Assembly: GCF_000739615.1 (NCBI RefSeq)
Contig: NZ_BATP01000032.1
Span: 153,394-217,393, forward strand
Reading direction: 5' to 3'
DNA: 64,000 nt
Origin: Haloferula sp. BvORR071
GTDB taxonomy: Bacteria > Verrucomicrobiota > Verrucomicrobiia > Verrucomicrobiales > Akkermansiaceae
The translations under genes and the position numbers were made by a program. Under the pieces are notes generated by a model, which was given only the letters and a program-made list of their open reading frames with translations, ran no database searches and was not told the origin of the DNA. This document shows, one piece after another, positions 46,532 through 55,811 of this stretch. Each line of letters opens with the position of its first letter. Position 1 is the first letter of the stretch.

Positions 46532-47095
46532 TTACTCGGCTTTGGACCACGTCACCTTCCCCTGTTCGTCCGTCGAACTGTATTCGAGTTTGAAGGGAAT
46601 CGGGGACTTCTCGAAGGTCGCCTTGTAGATCGCTCTGCCCAGATCAGTGCCGCCGTCGCCCGGGTAGAGATCGAGTTTCTGCAGCTCATCCACCGTGTTT
46701 TCCCCGACACGATGGTAGCCGAATAAACCCTCTCTTCCACTGCTGTGCAGATAGACCCATATGCGGGCAAAGCGCCGGCTGCCGGGATCCTGCGAAGATC
46801 GGTCGTGGTCGGGCTCGATCGAGATGGCCTTCGGATGGGCGAAGATCTCTCCCGCTGTGTTGAAGCTGTCGCCGCGGTGGAGATAGACGGTCCAGTGTCC
46901 ACCCGCTTTGCCAAAGGTCTGCGGGCCTCCCGAGAGAATCAGGTCGTCGTTCCCATCCTGATCCAGATCCGCTATCACGCGCCACCGCTCCGCGAATTTC
47001 TTTTCACCGTCCTCAGTCTTCAAGGGCTCGGAGGAAGGATCGGCTGCCGCGGCACGAAGCGCGGCCAGCAACAACAACAGGGCGACAGTTTTCAC
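46532..47095 (-). CDS. Secreted hypothetical protein with FG-GAP-like motif
   Basis: This 187-residue protein has a signal peptide (MKTVALLLLLAALRAAA). It contains VIADLDQDGNDDLILSGGP, the calcium-loop phrase of FG-GAP/VCBS repeats, and a Gly/Asp-rich C-terminal half. One isolated FG-GAP unit is unusual. It shares no other features with the adjacent PL11 lyase, which also uses DLDGDG loops. Function unknown. Confidence 0.65.
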   Translation of the reverse strand: MKTVALLLLLAALRAAAADPSSEPLKTEDGEKKFAERWRVIADLDQDGNDDLILSGGPQTFGKAGGHWTVYLHRGDSFNTAGEIFAHPKAISIEPDHDRSSQDPGSRRFARIWVYLHSSGREGLFGYHRVGENTVDELQKLDLYPGDGGTDLGRAIYKATFEKSPIPFKLEYSSTDEQGKVTWSKAE

Positions 47096-47176
47096 GAAGA
47101 ATCACTTACCGCGATGCCGTCTTCCTTGCACGCGGGAACCCATGTTGGGCCGGTGAATTTCTCGTGAAGGCCCCGC

Positions 47177-49051
47177 TTACTCTGTCTTCCCCGCCACCTT
47201 CTTCTCACCCGCCATGCCCTCGCCGAGGAAATACGACGTATGCGGCGGCTTGTTGTAGGAAACATTCTGCCACGCGATCGAGAGCCGGTACTGCGGGTCC
47301 TGCATCAGCGTCACCAGCCTATGCTCCGTCGGAATCGTGGTGGTGTAGATCCGCAGCGATTTGCCCTCCGGCCCCGGCAGGATCAGCTCTTCACGCCAAT
47401 CACCTAACAGGTCTGCCGCCAGCGTCGGCCTCATCCCGGCGTAACGGTTGCGGCGCTCGCCCGGAGAGCCGTCGAAGATCTTCTCCTCGCGGCCTTCCTC
47501 ATACTTCCATTTGTAGATGCAGAAGCCGCCGTAGATCTCCCGCAGCAGGTCGCCATCCCACCAGATCACCCAGTCGGAGTTGTGCGGCCGCGGCCCGATC
47601 TCCTCGCCCTTCACCGTGCGCAATTGGCCCGGCCCGCCCCACACCTCCGCACCGGGATGGCGCGGATCGATGTCGGCCACCGAGCCGTCGCTGATGTCCA
47701 CGCCCGGGCTGTGGGTCCACAGTGGCTTGCCCGTTTTGGCATCGTGCATGCCCGCACCGGGCGTCTGCCACTTCACCGTGTCGTCCTCATTCTCGGTCAC
47801 CAGGTAGAGCTCCATGCCGGGCCGCGAGGGATCGAAGTCGCTCACCTGGATCGCGTCGCCGTGGCGGCGGCCGGTCGAGTAGAGGCCCTCGCCGTTGTCG
47901 TCCACCGTCATCGCCTGGTAGACGATCTCGTCTTTGCCGTCCCCATCCACATCCGCCACCGAGAGTGCATGGCCGCCCATGCCGGAGAAGGGCGAGGCAT
48001 CATCGAAGGGCGGCATCGAGGTCTTGGAATCGAAGACCCAGCGCGACTTCAGCTCGCCGCCCCGCCAATCCCAGGCCGCCAGCACGATCCGGCCGTAGAC
48101 CCCGCGGCACATCACCAGGCTGGGATGCACGCCGTCCAGATAGGCCACGCAGGCCAGGAAGCGGTCGCAGCGGTTGCCGTAGCTGTCATTGCCGCCATTG
48201 CCTCCCTTGCCGCCCCAGCCATCGATCGGATCTCGGCTCGGAATGTAGTCCACGGTCTTGAGCGCCGCGCCGGTCTTGCCGTCGAAGATGGTCAGGTACT
48301 CCGGCCCGCTCAGGATCCGCCCGAACTCCTTCGTGCGCTCCTCCTTGTTGCGCCAGTCCTTGCTGGCATCGCCGATAATCTTGCCGGTGCCGTCCTTGGT
48401 CCCGTCCGCCGTCTTGCAGGCGACTTCGGCGCGGCCATCGCCGTCCAAGTCATAGACCATGAACTGGGTGTAGTGCTCACCCTCGCGGATATTGATCCCA
48501 AGATCGATCCGCCACAGGGGCGTGCCATCCAGCTTGTAGGCATCCAGCACCGGGGTGCCGGTGATGCCGTTGAAGGAATTGTCCTGCCCCTTGGAAGTCT
48601 GATGGAGGATGATCTCATACTGACCGTCGCCATCCAGATCCGCCGCCGAGGCATCGCCCGGGCGATAGCCGGGGATCGTGTCGATGGGGATCTCGATGTA
48701 GGGCTCGGTGAGCACCTTGGCCGGGCGACTGGCAGCGCCTTCGCCGTCCTTGGTCACCGCTTTCACGACGTAGGCCTCCGCCTTGGCACCCTCCTTGTCC
48801 ACGCAGGAGGTCGGCCCGCTCAGCGGTGCCTCGTTGACCTTCTCCTCCTTGCCGCCGCTCACCCGGTAGAGATTGAAGCCGCTGCCCTCCGGGTCGCTCG
48901 TCAGCAAGCGCCAACCGGCGAAGACCGAGCCGTCCGCCTGCCGCACCGCCACCACCCCCCGGTCGAGTTTCTCCATCTCACGCTCAGCGCGAGCCGGGGC
49001 GGCGAGGACCAAGGGCAGCAAGGCGGCCAGACAGGTTTTTGGGAGGATCAT
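47177..49051 (-). CDS. PL11 rhamnogalacturonan endolyase
   Basis: The 624-residue secreted product (signal to about residue 22) matches polysaccharide lyase family 11 (YesW/YesX type). It shows the EREMEKLDRGVVAV start, the calcium-propeller loops DLDGDGQYEIILHQ, DLDGDGRAEVACKTADGTKD and DVDGDGKDEIVYQ, and the late motif ADLLGDWREELIL. PL11 enzymes cleave rhamnogalacturonan-I backbone (pectin) by beta-elimination. Together with the other secreted carbohydrate proteins it points to plant-polysaccharide use. Confidence 0.95.
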   Translation of the reverse strand: MILPKTCLAALLPLVLAAPARAEREMEKLDRGVVAVRQADGSVFAGWRLLTSDPEGSGFNLYRVSGGKEEKVNEAPLSGPTSCVDKEGAKAEAYVVKAVTKDGEGAASRPAKVLTEPYIEIPIDTIPGYRPGDASAADLDGDGQYEIILHQTSKGQDNSFNGITGTPVLDAYKLDGTPLWRIDLGINIREGEHYTQFMVYDLDGDGRAEVACKTADGTKDGTGKIIGDASKDWRNKEERTKEFGRILSGPEYLTIFDGKTGAALKTVDYIPSRDPIDGWGGKGGNGGNDSYGNRCDRFLACVAYLDGVHPSLVMCRGVYGRIVLAAWDWRGGELKSRWVFDSKTSMPPFDDASPFSGMGGHALSVADVDGDGKDEIVYQAMTVDDNGEGLYSTGRRHGDAIQVSDFDPSRPGMELYLVTENEDDTVKWQTPGAGMHDAKTGKPLWTHSPGVDISDGSVADIDPRHPGAEVWGGPGQLRTVKGEEIGPRPHNSDWVIWWDGDLLREIYGGFCIYKWKYEEGREEKIFDGSPGERRNRYAGMRPTLAADLLGDWREELILPGPEGKSLRIYTTTIPTEHRLVTLMQDPQYRLSIAWQNVSYNKPPHTSYFLGEGMAGEKKVAGKTE

Positions 49052-49369
49052 GGCAATCGGTGAAGTTCACCATGAAACGCTGGCCGCCTCCAGTTCTCTC
49101 CTTACCTCTTCGGGGGATGGCAGGTTCCTCCTCCGCCAAGCGCACTGCTCGCGGAGTCTATCTCCCTCTCCGCTCCCGGGAAACTGCGTTGCCCCGCAAG
49201 TCCGCAAGCCCACGCGATCACGTTGCGGAAGCGCAAAAGAATCGACAACTCCCCCGCAACTCCGTCCCATTTCGCATGTGGAGCGTTGCAATCGCGCGAC
49301 GCCCCATCGTGACATCCCTCTCCGGCCGCCCCCCGTCCGGAGAGTTTGCGCAACTGTCCTCCCCCTCCC
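49052..49369. other. Gene-free divergent promoter region
   Basis: These 318 bases separate the PL11 lyase (leftward) from the GT4 gene (rightward). No gene is supported, and I see no clear operator. Both promoters are expected here. A T-poor, CT-rich tract precedes the GT4 gene. Confidence 0.4.
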
Positions 49370-50563
49370 ATGTCCTTCCCTGCCCAGCCCCAGATCCTTG
49401 TCGCCCATCCGTGGATGGGGCGCGGAGGCTCCGAGGCGACGGCCATGTGGTCACTCCACGCCCTGCAGGATATCGCGAAGATCACCTTCACCACCGCCTC
49501 GCCGGTGGATTGGGATAGCCTGAACAAGGTCTACGGCACCCGCGTCTCGCCCAGCCGGATTGAGTTCCTGCAGGCCCCGCGGATCCCGGGTGTGGAATCC
49601 GGCACCAAGCTCGCCTTCTGGCAGCGCGCTTGGTTCGAACGATTCTGCAGCAATCTCGGCGGCAACTACGACGCCTGCATCAGCGCCTACAATCCGATCC
49701 GCTTCAGCCGCCCGGCGATCCAGTTGATCGGCGACTTCAGCTTCAGCGAGGAGTGCCGGCTCGATCTCTACCCGAACGCCTCGACCCAGGCGCATCACCG
49801 CCCGTCCTTGTTGCGCAAGCTCTACCTCACCGTCGGCGAGCAGCTCGCGGGGCGCGAGAACGCCGCACCGATCGGTGATGGCGACTGCGTGGTGGCAAAC
49901 TCGCGCTGGACCGCCGGGGTCCTGGAGAAGCGTTTCCAGCTCAGGGATCTGCCGATCCTCTATCCGCCCTCCGCAGCCTTGCTGCACGATGATGCGGCTA
50001 GGCCACGCGATCCCCTGGCCTTCATTTGCATGGGCCGGATCATGCCGGAGAAGGAGGTCGAAACCATCATCACCATTCTCGATCAGGTCCGCGCCGCGGG
50101 ATTCCCCGTGACTCTGGATCTGGCAGGCGACCTCGGCAGCGATAGCTATTCCGTGTTGATCCGCGACCTGGCCGACAAGCGCCGTGACTGGATCCGCCTG
50201 ATCGGCTTCCTCGATCCCAAGAAGAAGACCGAATATTTCGCGACCCGGACCTACGGGATTCACGCCTGCCGTGTGGAGGCTTTCGGCATCGCCGTTGCGG
50301 AGATGGCGGCATCCGGGCTCATCCCCTTCGTCTCCTCGCAGGGCGGCGTATCGGAAATCACCGGGCAGAATGAACTGATCTATCGCGATATCGACGATGC
50401 CGCGGCGAAGATCTGCGCGCAGCTTGCCAATCCCGGCGGCCAGGCGGACCTGCGCGCGGCCTTGCAGGAGCGGGTGACGCGCTTCGGCCCGGATCGCTTC
50501 ACGGCGAACCTCCTCGGAATCGTCCAAAACTTCCTCGGCCGGCCCTTGGCCGCCGCCGTTTGA
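49370..50563 (+). CDS. GT4 family glycosyltransferase
   Basis: ATG 49370 gives a 397-residue GT-B fold protein. The C-terminal Rossmann half has FICMGRIMPEKEVETII and the donor-binding ExxxxxxxE motif (EAFGIAVAE), then GGVSEI. The N-terminal half starts QILVAHPWMGRGGSEAT. GT4 enzymes transfer sugars from nucleotide sugars to lipids, proteins or glycans. Its stop overlaps a TTG (50560) of the PIG-L gene, so the two are coupled. The acceptor is unknown. Confidence 0.9.
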   Translation: MSFPAQPQILVAHPWMGRGGSEATAMWSLHALQDIAKITFTTASPVDWDSLNKVYGTRVSPSRIEFLQAPRIPGVESGTKLAFWQRAWFERFCSNLGGNYDACISAYNPIRFSRPAIQLIGDFSFSEECRLDLYPNASTQAHHRPSLLRKLYLTVGEQLAGRENAAPIGDGDCVVANSRWTAGVLEKRFQLRDLPILYPPSAALLHDDAARPRDPLAFICMGRIMPEKEVETIITILDQVRAAGFPVTLDLAGDLGSDSYSVLIRDLADKRRDWIRLIGFLDPKKKTEYFATRTYGIHACRVEAFGIAVAEMAASGLIPFVSSQGGVSEITGQNELIYRDIDDAAAKICAQLANPGGQADLRAALQERVTRFGPDRFTANLLGIVQNFLGRPLAAAV

Positions 50564-50574
50564 TTGACCGGAGC

Positions 50575-51363
50575 ATGCTGGGCAAACTGTGGTATCGGCT
50601 CACGGATCCGCTCTTCTATCGCAAGCGGCTGCTGCAGCTTTCCCGCCCGCTCCGGCCCCGCCCGCGACGGCGGCCAGTATCGCTCGATGAACTGCTGGTC
50701 CGGGAGGGTCCGGTGACTGTCGTGATCGCCCACCCGGATGACGAGCTCTTCGCCTCCGGCCTTCTTTGCGAGCTGTCCGAGCGGGATTGCGAGATCCGCA
50801 TCCTCTGCCTGACCCGTGGTGAAGGTGGCGACACTGGTGGCAGGACACGCGAAGAGCTCGGGCGCATCCGGGAGGCGGAGCTGCGGGCTTCCGCCGCTGC
50901 CCTCGGCGCGACCGGGATCGCCTTCCTCAATCACGTCGATCCCTTGGGCAAGGCGCATCGCACCTACGCACCGGCGGTCTCTGCAGGCGCACTTGCAGGG
51001 CAGCTTGCGCCGCTTCTGCAAGGTGCCGCTTTCGTCATCACCCACGGTAGTGGCGGAGAGTATTGGCACCCCGCCCATATTCTTCTTCACCGTGCCGTCT
51101 TGCTCGCGGTGAAAGGAACCCCGGTGCCCGTTCTCACCATCCACGCCTGGCAGGCGGGCCACGCCATGTCCGGCCTCCTCAATCGCGAGGATCCTGCTGA
51201 TCTGATCATCGAGGGCGGCGAGCATCGCGAGCAGCGCCTGGCGGCCTTCCGCGCCCATCGCTCCCAGCACGATTACTTCGCCGCCCGCGGCGGCGGCAGT
51301 TTAGAAGGCTATGTGGACCGCAGCGCCCGGGAGGCGTATCGCTACCACCCTACCAAGATGTAA
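50575..51363 (+). CDS. PIG-L family N-acetylglucosaminyl deacetylase
   Basis: The 262-residue product (ATG 50575; TTG 50560 would overlap the GT4 stop) has the metal motif AHPDDE (52-57 from this ATG), RGEGGDTGG, and a distal EYWHPAH His. PIG-L proteins deacetylate GlcNAc-linked lipids or thiols using Zn. It is fused by translation coupling to the GT4 gene and followed 48 bp later by an unknown conserved gene, so the trio may build a sugar-linked compound (e.g. a glycoconjugate with deacetylated amino sugar). That pathway is inference. Confidence 0.9.
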   Translation: MLGKLWYRLTDPLFYRKRLLQLSRPLRPRPRRRPVSLDELLVREGPVTVVIAHPDDELFASGLLCELSERDCEIRILCLTRGEGGDTGGRTREELGRIREAELRASAAALGATGIAFLNHVDPLGKAHRTYAPAVSAGALAGQLAPLLQGAAFVITHGSGGEYWHPAHILLHRAVLLAVKGTPVPVLTIHAWQAGHAMSGLLNREDPADLIIEGGEHREQRLAAFRAHRSQHDYFAARGGGSLEGYVDRSAREAYRYHPTKM

Positions 51364-51411
51364 TTTCCCTACGGCTCGGGACTTGCTATTCGTGGCGGGA
51401 ACTCACATGCC

Positions 51412-52818
51412 ATGAAAGAAGAAGCTCTCGATACTCATCACAAGGCGCTCAAGATCAATCTCGATCAGCGCTGGTACGGGACCCTCGCGGAGATCGGCGC
51501 CGGGCAGGAGGTAGTGCGCTGGTTCTTCCGCGTCGGCGGCGCCGCCGGCACCGTGGCGAAGAGCATCTCCGCCTACGACATGACGGTGAGCGATGCCATT
51601 TACGGCGACTCCGACCGCTACGTCTCGCGCCCCCGCTTGCAGTCGATGCTCGAGCACGAGTTCTCCCTGAATATCGAGCGCTTGGCGGACAAGCGCGGCG
51701 ATAGCACCGCCTTCTTCGCCTTCGCCGATACAGTGGTCGCGCGCAGCTACAAGGGCGGCAACGAGTGCCACGGCTGGATGGGCGTGAAATTCCAGTCCCG
51801 CCCACGCGATGAGCCCAGCCAGATCCTCATTCACGTCCGCATGTTGGACAATGAGGCCTCGCTCCAGCAGGAAGCCCTCGGCGTCGTCGGCGTGAACCTG
51901 CTTTATGGCGCCTTCTTCCTCCACCACGAGCCCGAGCTGCTGGTGGAGAGCCTGCTCGACAAGTTGACCACCGGCCGCATCGAGATCGATGTGATCGAAT
52001 TCCGCGGCATCGAGTTCCGCTCCGTGGACAATCGCCTGATCAGCCTCAAGCTGGTACAGCTCGGCCTGAGCGGCGCGGCCATGTTCGGCCCGGACCGCGA
52101 AGTACTACAACCCTCGGAGGCACTCTACAAAAAGGCCGTGATGGTCGAGCGCGGCAGCTTCCGCCCGCCCACGAATGTGAACCTCGACATGCTCCACTGC
52201 GCCTTGGAGAAGTTCACCGCGGACCCGGCCGTCCTGGGCAAGCCGGTGCTGCCGATCTTCGAACTCACCATGCGCAACCTCCTCGCCGGTGGCAACGACG
52301 TGGACCGCCGCGACTTCCTCGCCCGCGCCGATCTCCTCGCCGCCTGCGGCATGACGGTGATGATCTCGGACTACTTCGAGTACTACCGCCTCGCCGCCTA
52401 CATCTCCTGGCGGACCAAGGAGCGCATCGGCATCGTGATGGGAGTGCCCAGTCTAACAGAGCTCTTCGACGAGAAATACTACACCCAACTTCCCGGCGGA
52501 ATCCTCGAGTCCTTCGGGCGGCTCTTCAAATACAACCTCAAGCTCTACGTCTACCCGCTGAAGGATGCCACGACCGGCACCCTGACCACGGTCGACAACC
52601 ACGAGGTCGCCCCGGAATTGAAGAAGCTCTACGGCTACCTCGCCGACCGCGGCAGCTTTGTGGCGCTCGACAACTTCAAGCCGGAATACCTGCACATCTT
52701 CTCGCGCGACGTCTTGGAAAAAATCGGCTCGGGTGATGGATCATGGGTCGAGATGGTCCCGCCCGAGGTCGCCGCCATGATCCGCCAGAGGAAGTTCTTC
52801 GAGTGCAAGGAATGCTGA
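51412..52818 (+). CDS. Conserved protein of unknown function
   Basis: This 468-residue soluble protein starts MKEEALDTHHKALKINLDQR; I know of similar proteins scattered in cyanobacteria and myxobacteria under inconsistent names and cannot assign a role. It contains alternating alpha/beta segments (ISAYDMTVSDAIYGDSDRYV, HGWMGVKFQSRPRDEPSQIL, VMISDYFEYYRLAAY) and has no signal peptide. The dense spacing with GT4 and PIG-L suggests joint expression. The short final segment FFECKEC is unusual. Confidence 0.75.
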   Translation: MKEEALDTHHKALKINLDQRWYGTLAEIGAGQEVVRWFFRVGGAAGTVAKSISAYDMTVSDAIYGDSDRYVSRPRLQSMLEHEFSLNIERLADKRGDSTAFFAFADTVVARSYKGGNECHGWMGVKFQSRPRDEPSQILIHVRMLDNEASLQQEALGVVGVNLLYGAFFLHHEPELLVESLLDKLTTGRIEIDVIEFRGIEFRSVDNRLISLKLVQLGLSGAAMFGPDREVLQPSEALYKKAVMVERGSFRPPTNVNLDMLHCALEKFTADPAVLGKPVLPIFELTMRNLLAGGNDVDRRDFLARADLLAACGMTVMISDYFEYYRLAAYISWRTKERIGIVMGVPSLTELFDEKYYTQLPGGILESFGRLFKYNLKLYVYPLKDATTGTLTTVDNHEVAPELKKLYGYLADRGSFVALDNFKPEYLHIFSRDVLEKIGSGDGSWVEMVPPEVAAMIRQRKFFECKEC

Positions 52819-52831
52819 GCCTGAATTCGCC

Positions 52832-53692
52832 TCAGCACTGGATCGACGGCAGATGCGGCCCCTGCGGCGCCACGTATTCCCCGAGCGACATGTATGAGAG
52901 CACTTTGCAAGTCCGGTGCCCGGCGGCCAGGGCCTTGCGGTAAATTCCCGGCCGGCCCATCGGGCAGATGTATTTCGCCAGCGGCGGCGGGAGTGCGCCC
53001 GCGAGTGCGCTGCTGAGGGCTAACAGATCCTCATCCGTCTCCGCCCCCGCATGCCCGAACAAGGTGGCGAAGAGATAGCCGACCGTGCGGCCATCACGCA
53101 CACGCACGAAGCCCGGTACCTGCCACTGGATCAACTGCGCCGCATCCTTCTCACGCGAAAAACCATAGCTGCTCCGCGAGAGAGCTGCGATCGCCGGCAG
53201 GTCACCGCTTTCGAGCGGCCGGATCGTGGGATCAGCTTCCGCGGCCGGCGTCGCTTGCATCAGCGCGGCGGAATCCCGCCAGTCGAAACCCAGGCTGGTG
53301 TACAGCGACAGCGACGTGATGTTGATCGTCTCTTGGAACAACCGCGTCTGGCGGATCCCTTGGCGGCGTGCTTCGTCGACCGCCCACTGCATCAGCGCGC
53401 GGCCGATACCCCGGGATTGCACCGTCGGATCCACCGTGATCGGCCCCACCCCCGCGACCTCGTCGGCATGGCACAGGAAGTTTGAGCCCACGATCTTGCC
53501 ATCGAGCAGCGCCATCACGCCGGTGTAGTCCGGACGCTTCACCACTTGCCCGATGATCATTTCACCGACGCTCGCGTCGGGAATGTCGCGATCTATCCCG
53601 CAGCGGTCATGCAGCGCGGAGAAAGCCTCATGACAGATGCGCGACAGGGTCGGGATCTCTTCCTCGGTAGCAGGTACAAGTTCAAGCGCCAT
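52832..53692 (-). CDS. Tandem-domain GNAT N-acetyltransferase
   Basis: The 286-residue product has an N-terminal GNAT domain with the acetyl-CoA loop VDPTVQSRGIGRALM, and a second GNAT-like half (about 165-280) with degenerate acetyl-CoA loop. It is convergent with the unknown gene, 13 bp from its stop. The substrate cannot be inferred. Confidence 0.85.
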   Translation of the reverse strand: MALELVPATEEEIPTLSRICHEAFSALHDRCGIDRDIPDASVGEMIIGQVVKRPDYTGVMALLDGKIVGSNFLCHADEVAGVGPITVDPTVQSRGIGRALMQWAVDEARRQGIRQTRLFQETINITSLSLYTSLGFDWRDSAALMQATPAAEADPTIRPLESGDLPAIAALSRSSYGFSREKDAAQLIQWQVPGFVRVRDGRTVGYLFATLFGHAGAETDEDLLALSSALAGALPPPLAKYICPMGRPGIYRKALAAGHRTCKVLSYMSLGEYVAPQGPHLPSIQC

Positions 53693-53766
53693 GCCGCGTC
53701 GTTACGGGGCAAGTGACCGGCACGCAAGTTGCGGCGCGCCGCTTACACCTTTCGTCCCACTTCGTT

Positions 53767-54108
53767 TCAGCGGGGCGGCGGCACCTTGTCGTGCTTGAAG
53801 AGGCCGTGGGCCCAGCGGTGTTCCCAGACATGCAGCCATGGGTGCGCCCCGTGTTGGTCATCCGCCTCGTAAGCAGAGTAGGCGATCGAGGCGATCCACA
53901 TCGCGGGCACGATCAGCAGCGACAAACCCAAGGTCGCGATGGCCAGCCAGAGGGCAACGAAGATCATCAGCGCGTTGCCGACGATGAGGATTCCGAAGCC
54001 GTCGATATAGTGGTGCTTGTACAGATGCCCCACCCCGGGGATCACACTCAGCAGGGCCGCGATCTTGTTACGGTCCACATCTTTCCATGCGTCGAACAGT
54101 TCCTTCAT
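53767..54108 (-). CDS. Small membrane protein
   Basis: The start at 54108 (MKELFDAWKDVDRNKIAALLSVIPGVGHLY) gives 113 residues with two hydrophobic segments (about 30-55 and 60-85) and a His-rich C-terminus. The PGVGHLYKHHYIDGFGIL segment resembles TM2-domain proteins. The upstream in-frame extension to 54495 overlaps a different region and is not supported. Function unknown. Confidence 0.6.
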   Translation of the reverse strand: MKELFDAWKDVDRNKIAALLSVIPGVGHLYKHHYIDGFGILIVGNALMIFVALWLAIATLGLSLLIVPAMWIASIAYSAYEADDQHGAHPWLHVWEHRWAHGLFKHDKVPPPR

Positions 54109-54400
54109 AGCGAGAGAAGCTCCTTTCTCACCTTTCACGCTGGCACGTCGGGAGGAAGAAAGCAAGTCCGCGGAATTGTAGAGCCAAGCTGCCGGGTCGC
54201 CTTTCTCTGGAATAAATCTTCCCAAAAATGCGCGAAAAAGGAGTAACATGGCCCCGTTGAGGAAACATGGCAGGGAAACCGTACGTAGGAGCCGGGCCCG
54301 CCACGGTTTTCGCAAACTACCCGAACGGGGACTCGCGGGGCCGACCCCGAGCTTGTCAGTCTGATCCAGTACTACACCACCACTCCTTCCATTCGAATCC

Positions 54401-55225
54401 ATGAAACCCGCTGCTCTGCTCCCGCTCGTCGCCGCTGTCTTTTGCGGCACTCTTTCCGCCCAGGACGTGAAGCCCCTCAAGGTGATGCTCATCACCGGCG
54501 GCTGCTGCCACGACTACAAGGCCCAGACCGAGATCCTCAAGAAGGGCCTCGAGGAACGCATCAATGTCACCGTCGACCAGGTTCACGTCGACGACGGCAG
54601 CACCAAGCCCAAGCTCCCGATCTACGGCAACCCGGACTACGCCAAGGGCTATGACCTGGTGATCCACGATGAATGCGCCGCCGATGTGAAGGACGAGGCA
54701 ACGGTGAGGGGCGTGATCAAGCCGCACTTGGAGGACAAGATCCCGGCCGTGGCCCTGCACTGCGCGATGCACAGCTACCGCACCGCCGCCGACATCACCA
54801 AGCCGGCCAAGGAAGGCACGGTGGATGCCTTGTGGTTCGAACTCCTGGGCGTGCAGTCCTGCCGCCACGGCGCGCAGAAGCCGATCGAGGTTTCCTACAC
54901 CGACAAGAAGAGCCCGATCGTTTCCGGCTTCAAGGATTGGACCACGGTCAACGAGGAACTCTACAACAACGTGCAGGTTTTCGACACCGCCCACGAGCTG
55001 GCCAAGGGCAAGCAGGACGGCGAGAAGGATTCCGTCGTCGTTTGGACGAATCTCTACGGCAAGGACAAGGTCCGAGTCTTCGCCACCACCATCGGCCACA
55101 ACAACACGACCGTGGGAGATGCGCAGTACCTCGACCTCGTTGCCAAGGGCGTGCTCTGGGCCACCGACAAGATGGACAGCGCCGGCAAGCCGAAGGCTGG
55201 CTACGGCCGCCCGCAGAAGAAGTAA
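54401..55225 (+). CDS. Secreted ThuA-domain protein
   Basis: This 274-residue protein has a signal peptide (to about residue 20) and a ThuA/trehalose-utilisation domain, a class I glutamine-amidotransferase-like fold (KVMLITGGCCHDYKAQ, LHCAMHSYRTAADI, WTNLYGKDKVRVFATTIGHN). ThuA-like domains in Verrucomicrobia and Planctomycetes are common in secreted sugar-metabolism proteins. A strong rho-independent terminator follows. Catalysis is unproven. Confidence 0.9.
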   Translation: MKPAALLPLVAAVFCGTLSAQDVKPLKVMLITGGCCHDYKAQTEILKKGLEERINVTVDQVHVDDGSTKPKLPIYGNPDYAKGYDLVIHDECAADVKDEATVRGVIKPHLEDKIPAVALHCAMHSYRTAADITKPAKEGTVDALWFELLGVQSCRHGAQKPIEVSYTDKKSPIVSGFKDWTTVNEELYNNVQVFDTAHELAKGKQDGEKDSVVVWTNLYGKDKVRVFATTIGHNNTTVGDAQYLDLVAKGVLWATDKMDSAGKPKAGYGRPQKK

Positions 55226-55811
55226 GCAAGTTTGTTAGAAGCGGCGGCTTGTTAGCCTGGCCGATCTGAATCTCACCCCGGTGCCTTACCCAAGGCCCCG
55301 GGGTTTTTCGTGTCCAGGCCCCGGCAGGAAGGCGGCCTTTCCCTCACAGGATACTAGTATGATTTCGGCAATTACGTATGTTAGTCCATGGTGGGGAGCC
55401 GCAGCTCTGCGTTTGAAGCGAGTCGGAAAAGTCATTTGGGGCGTTTTCGTTACACATCCGCTTCGACTATGCGGATTCCCCGGTTTTTCCTTATTTGATA
55501 GGACAAACAGAGGCAAAAGGCAATTCATTCCCCCGAATGTGGGACAGCCTCTGAACAGCTACCCGGAGAAATCATACACATCCCGGGTGCATCACATACA
55601 AGCATAAGGATGGCATGCTCCCGACATCGCGAAAACCCGTCGCGATAACCTCCGGAGACCCGACCTCGCTCCGGATTCCCGAACCCGAATCCCCAAGACC
55701 TGTTTTAGGAGCCCGGCTTTCCCAAGGGGGGAACCCGATCTCCTGGCTCAAGAACCCGCCTGCCGCCCTTCCTTCGCGGCTGGCTCCCGAACCCGACTCG
55801 TTTGCTTATCC
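55226..55811. promoter_or_regulatory. Long upstream region with AACCCG(A) words and AT-rich promoter stretch
   Basis: After the terminator (55276-55308), the sequence is AT-rich at 55355-55600 (promoter-like), then a C-rich leader. The word AACCCG occurs at 55634, 55682, 55732, 55753 and 55790, three times as GAACCCGA. The same AACCCGA word lies at 61021, just upstream of the GH128 gene. No gene is supported here. Confidence 0.4.
55276..55308 (+). terminator. Rho-independent terminator after ThuA gene
   Basis: A 12-bp stem (CCCCGGTGCCTT / AAGGCCCCGGGG, one mismatch) with loop ACCC is followed by TTTTT, 50 bp after the ThuA stop. Confidence 0.92.

Noticed and set aside
47582..49063. Open antisense frame over the PL11 lyase
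   Set aside because: Compositional shadow.
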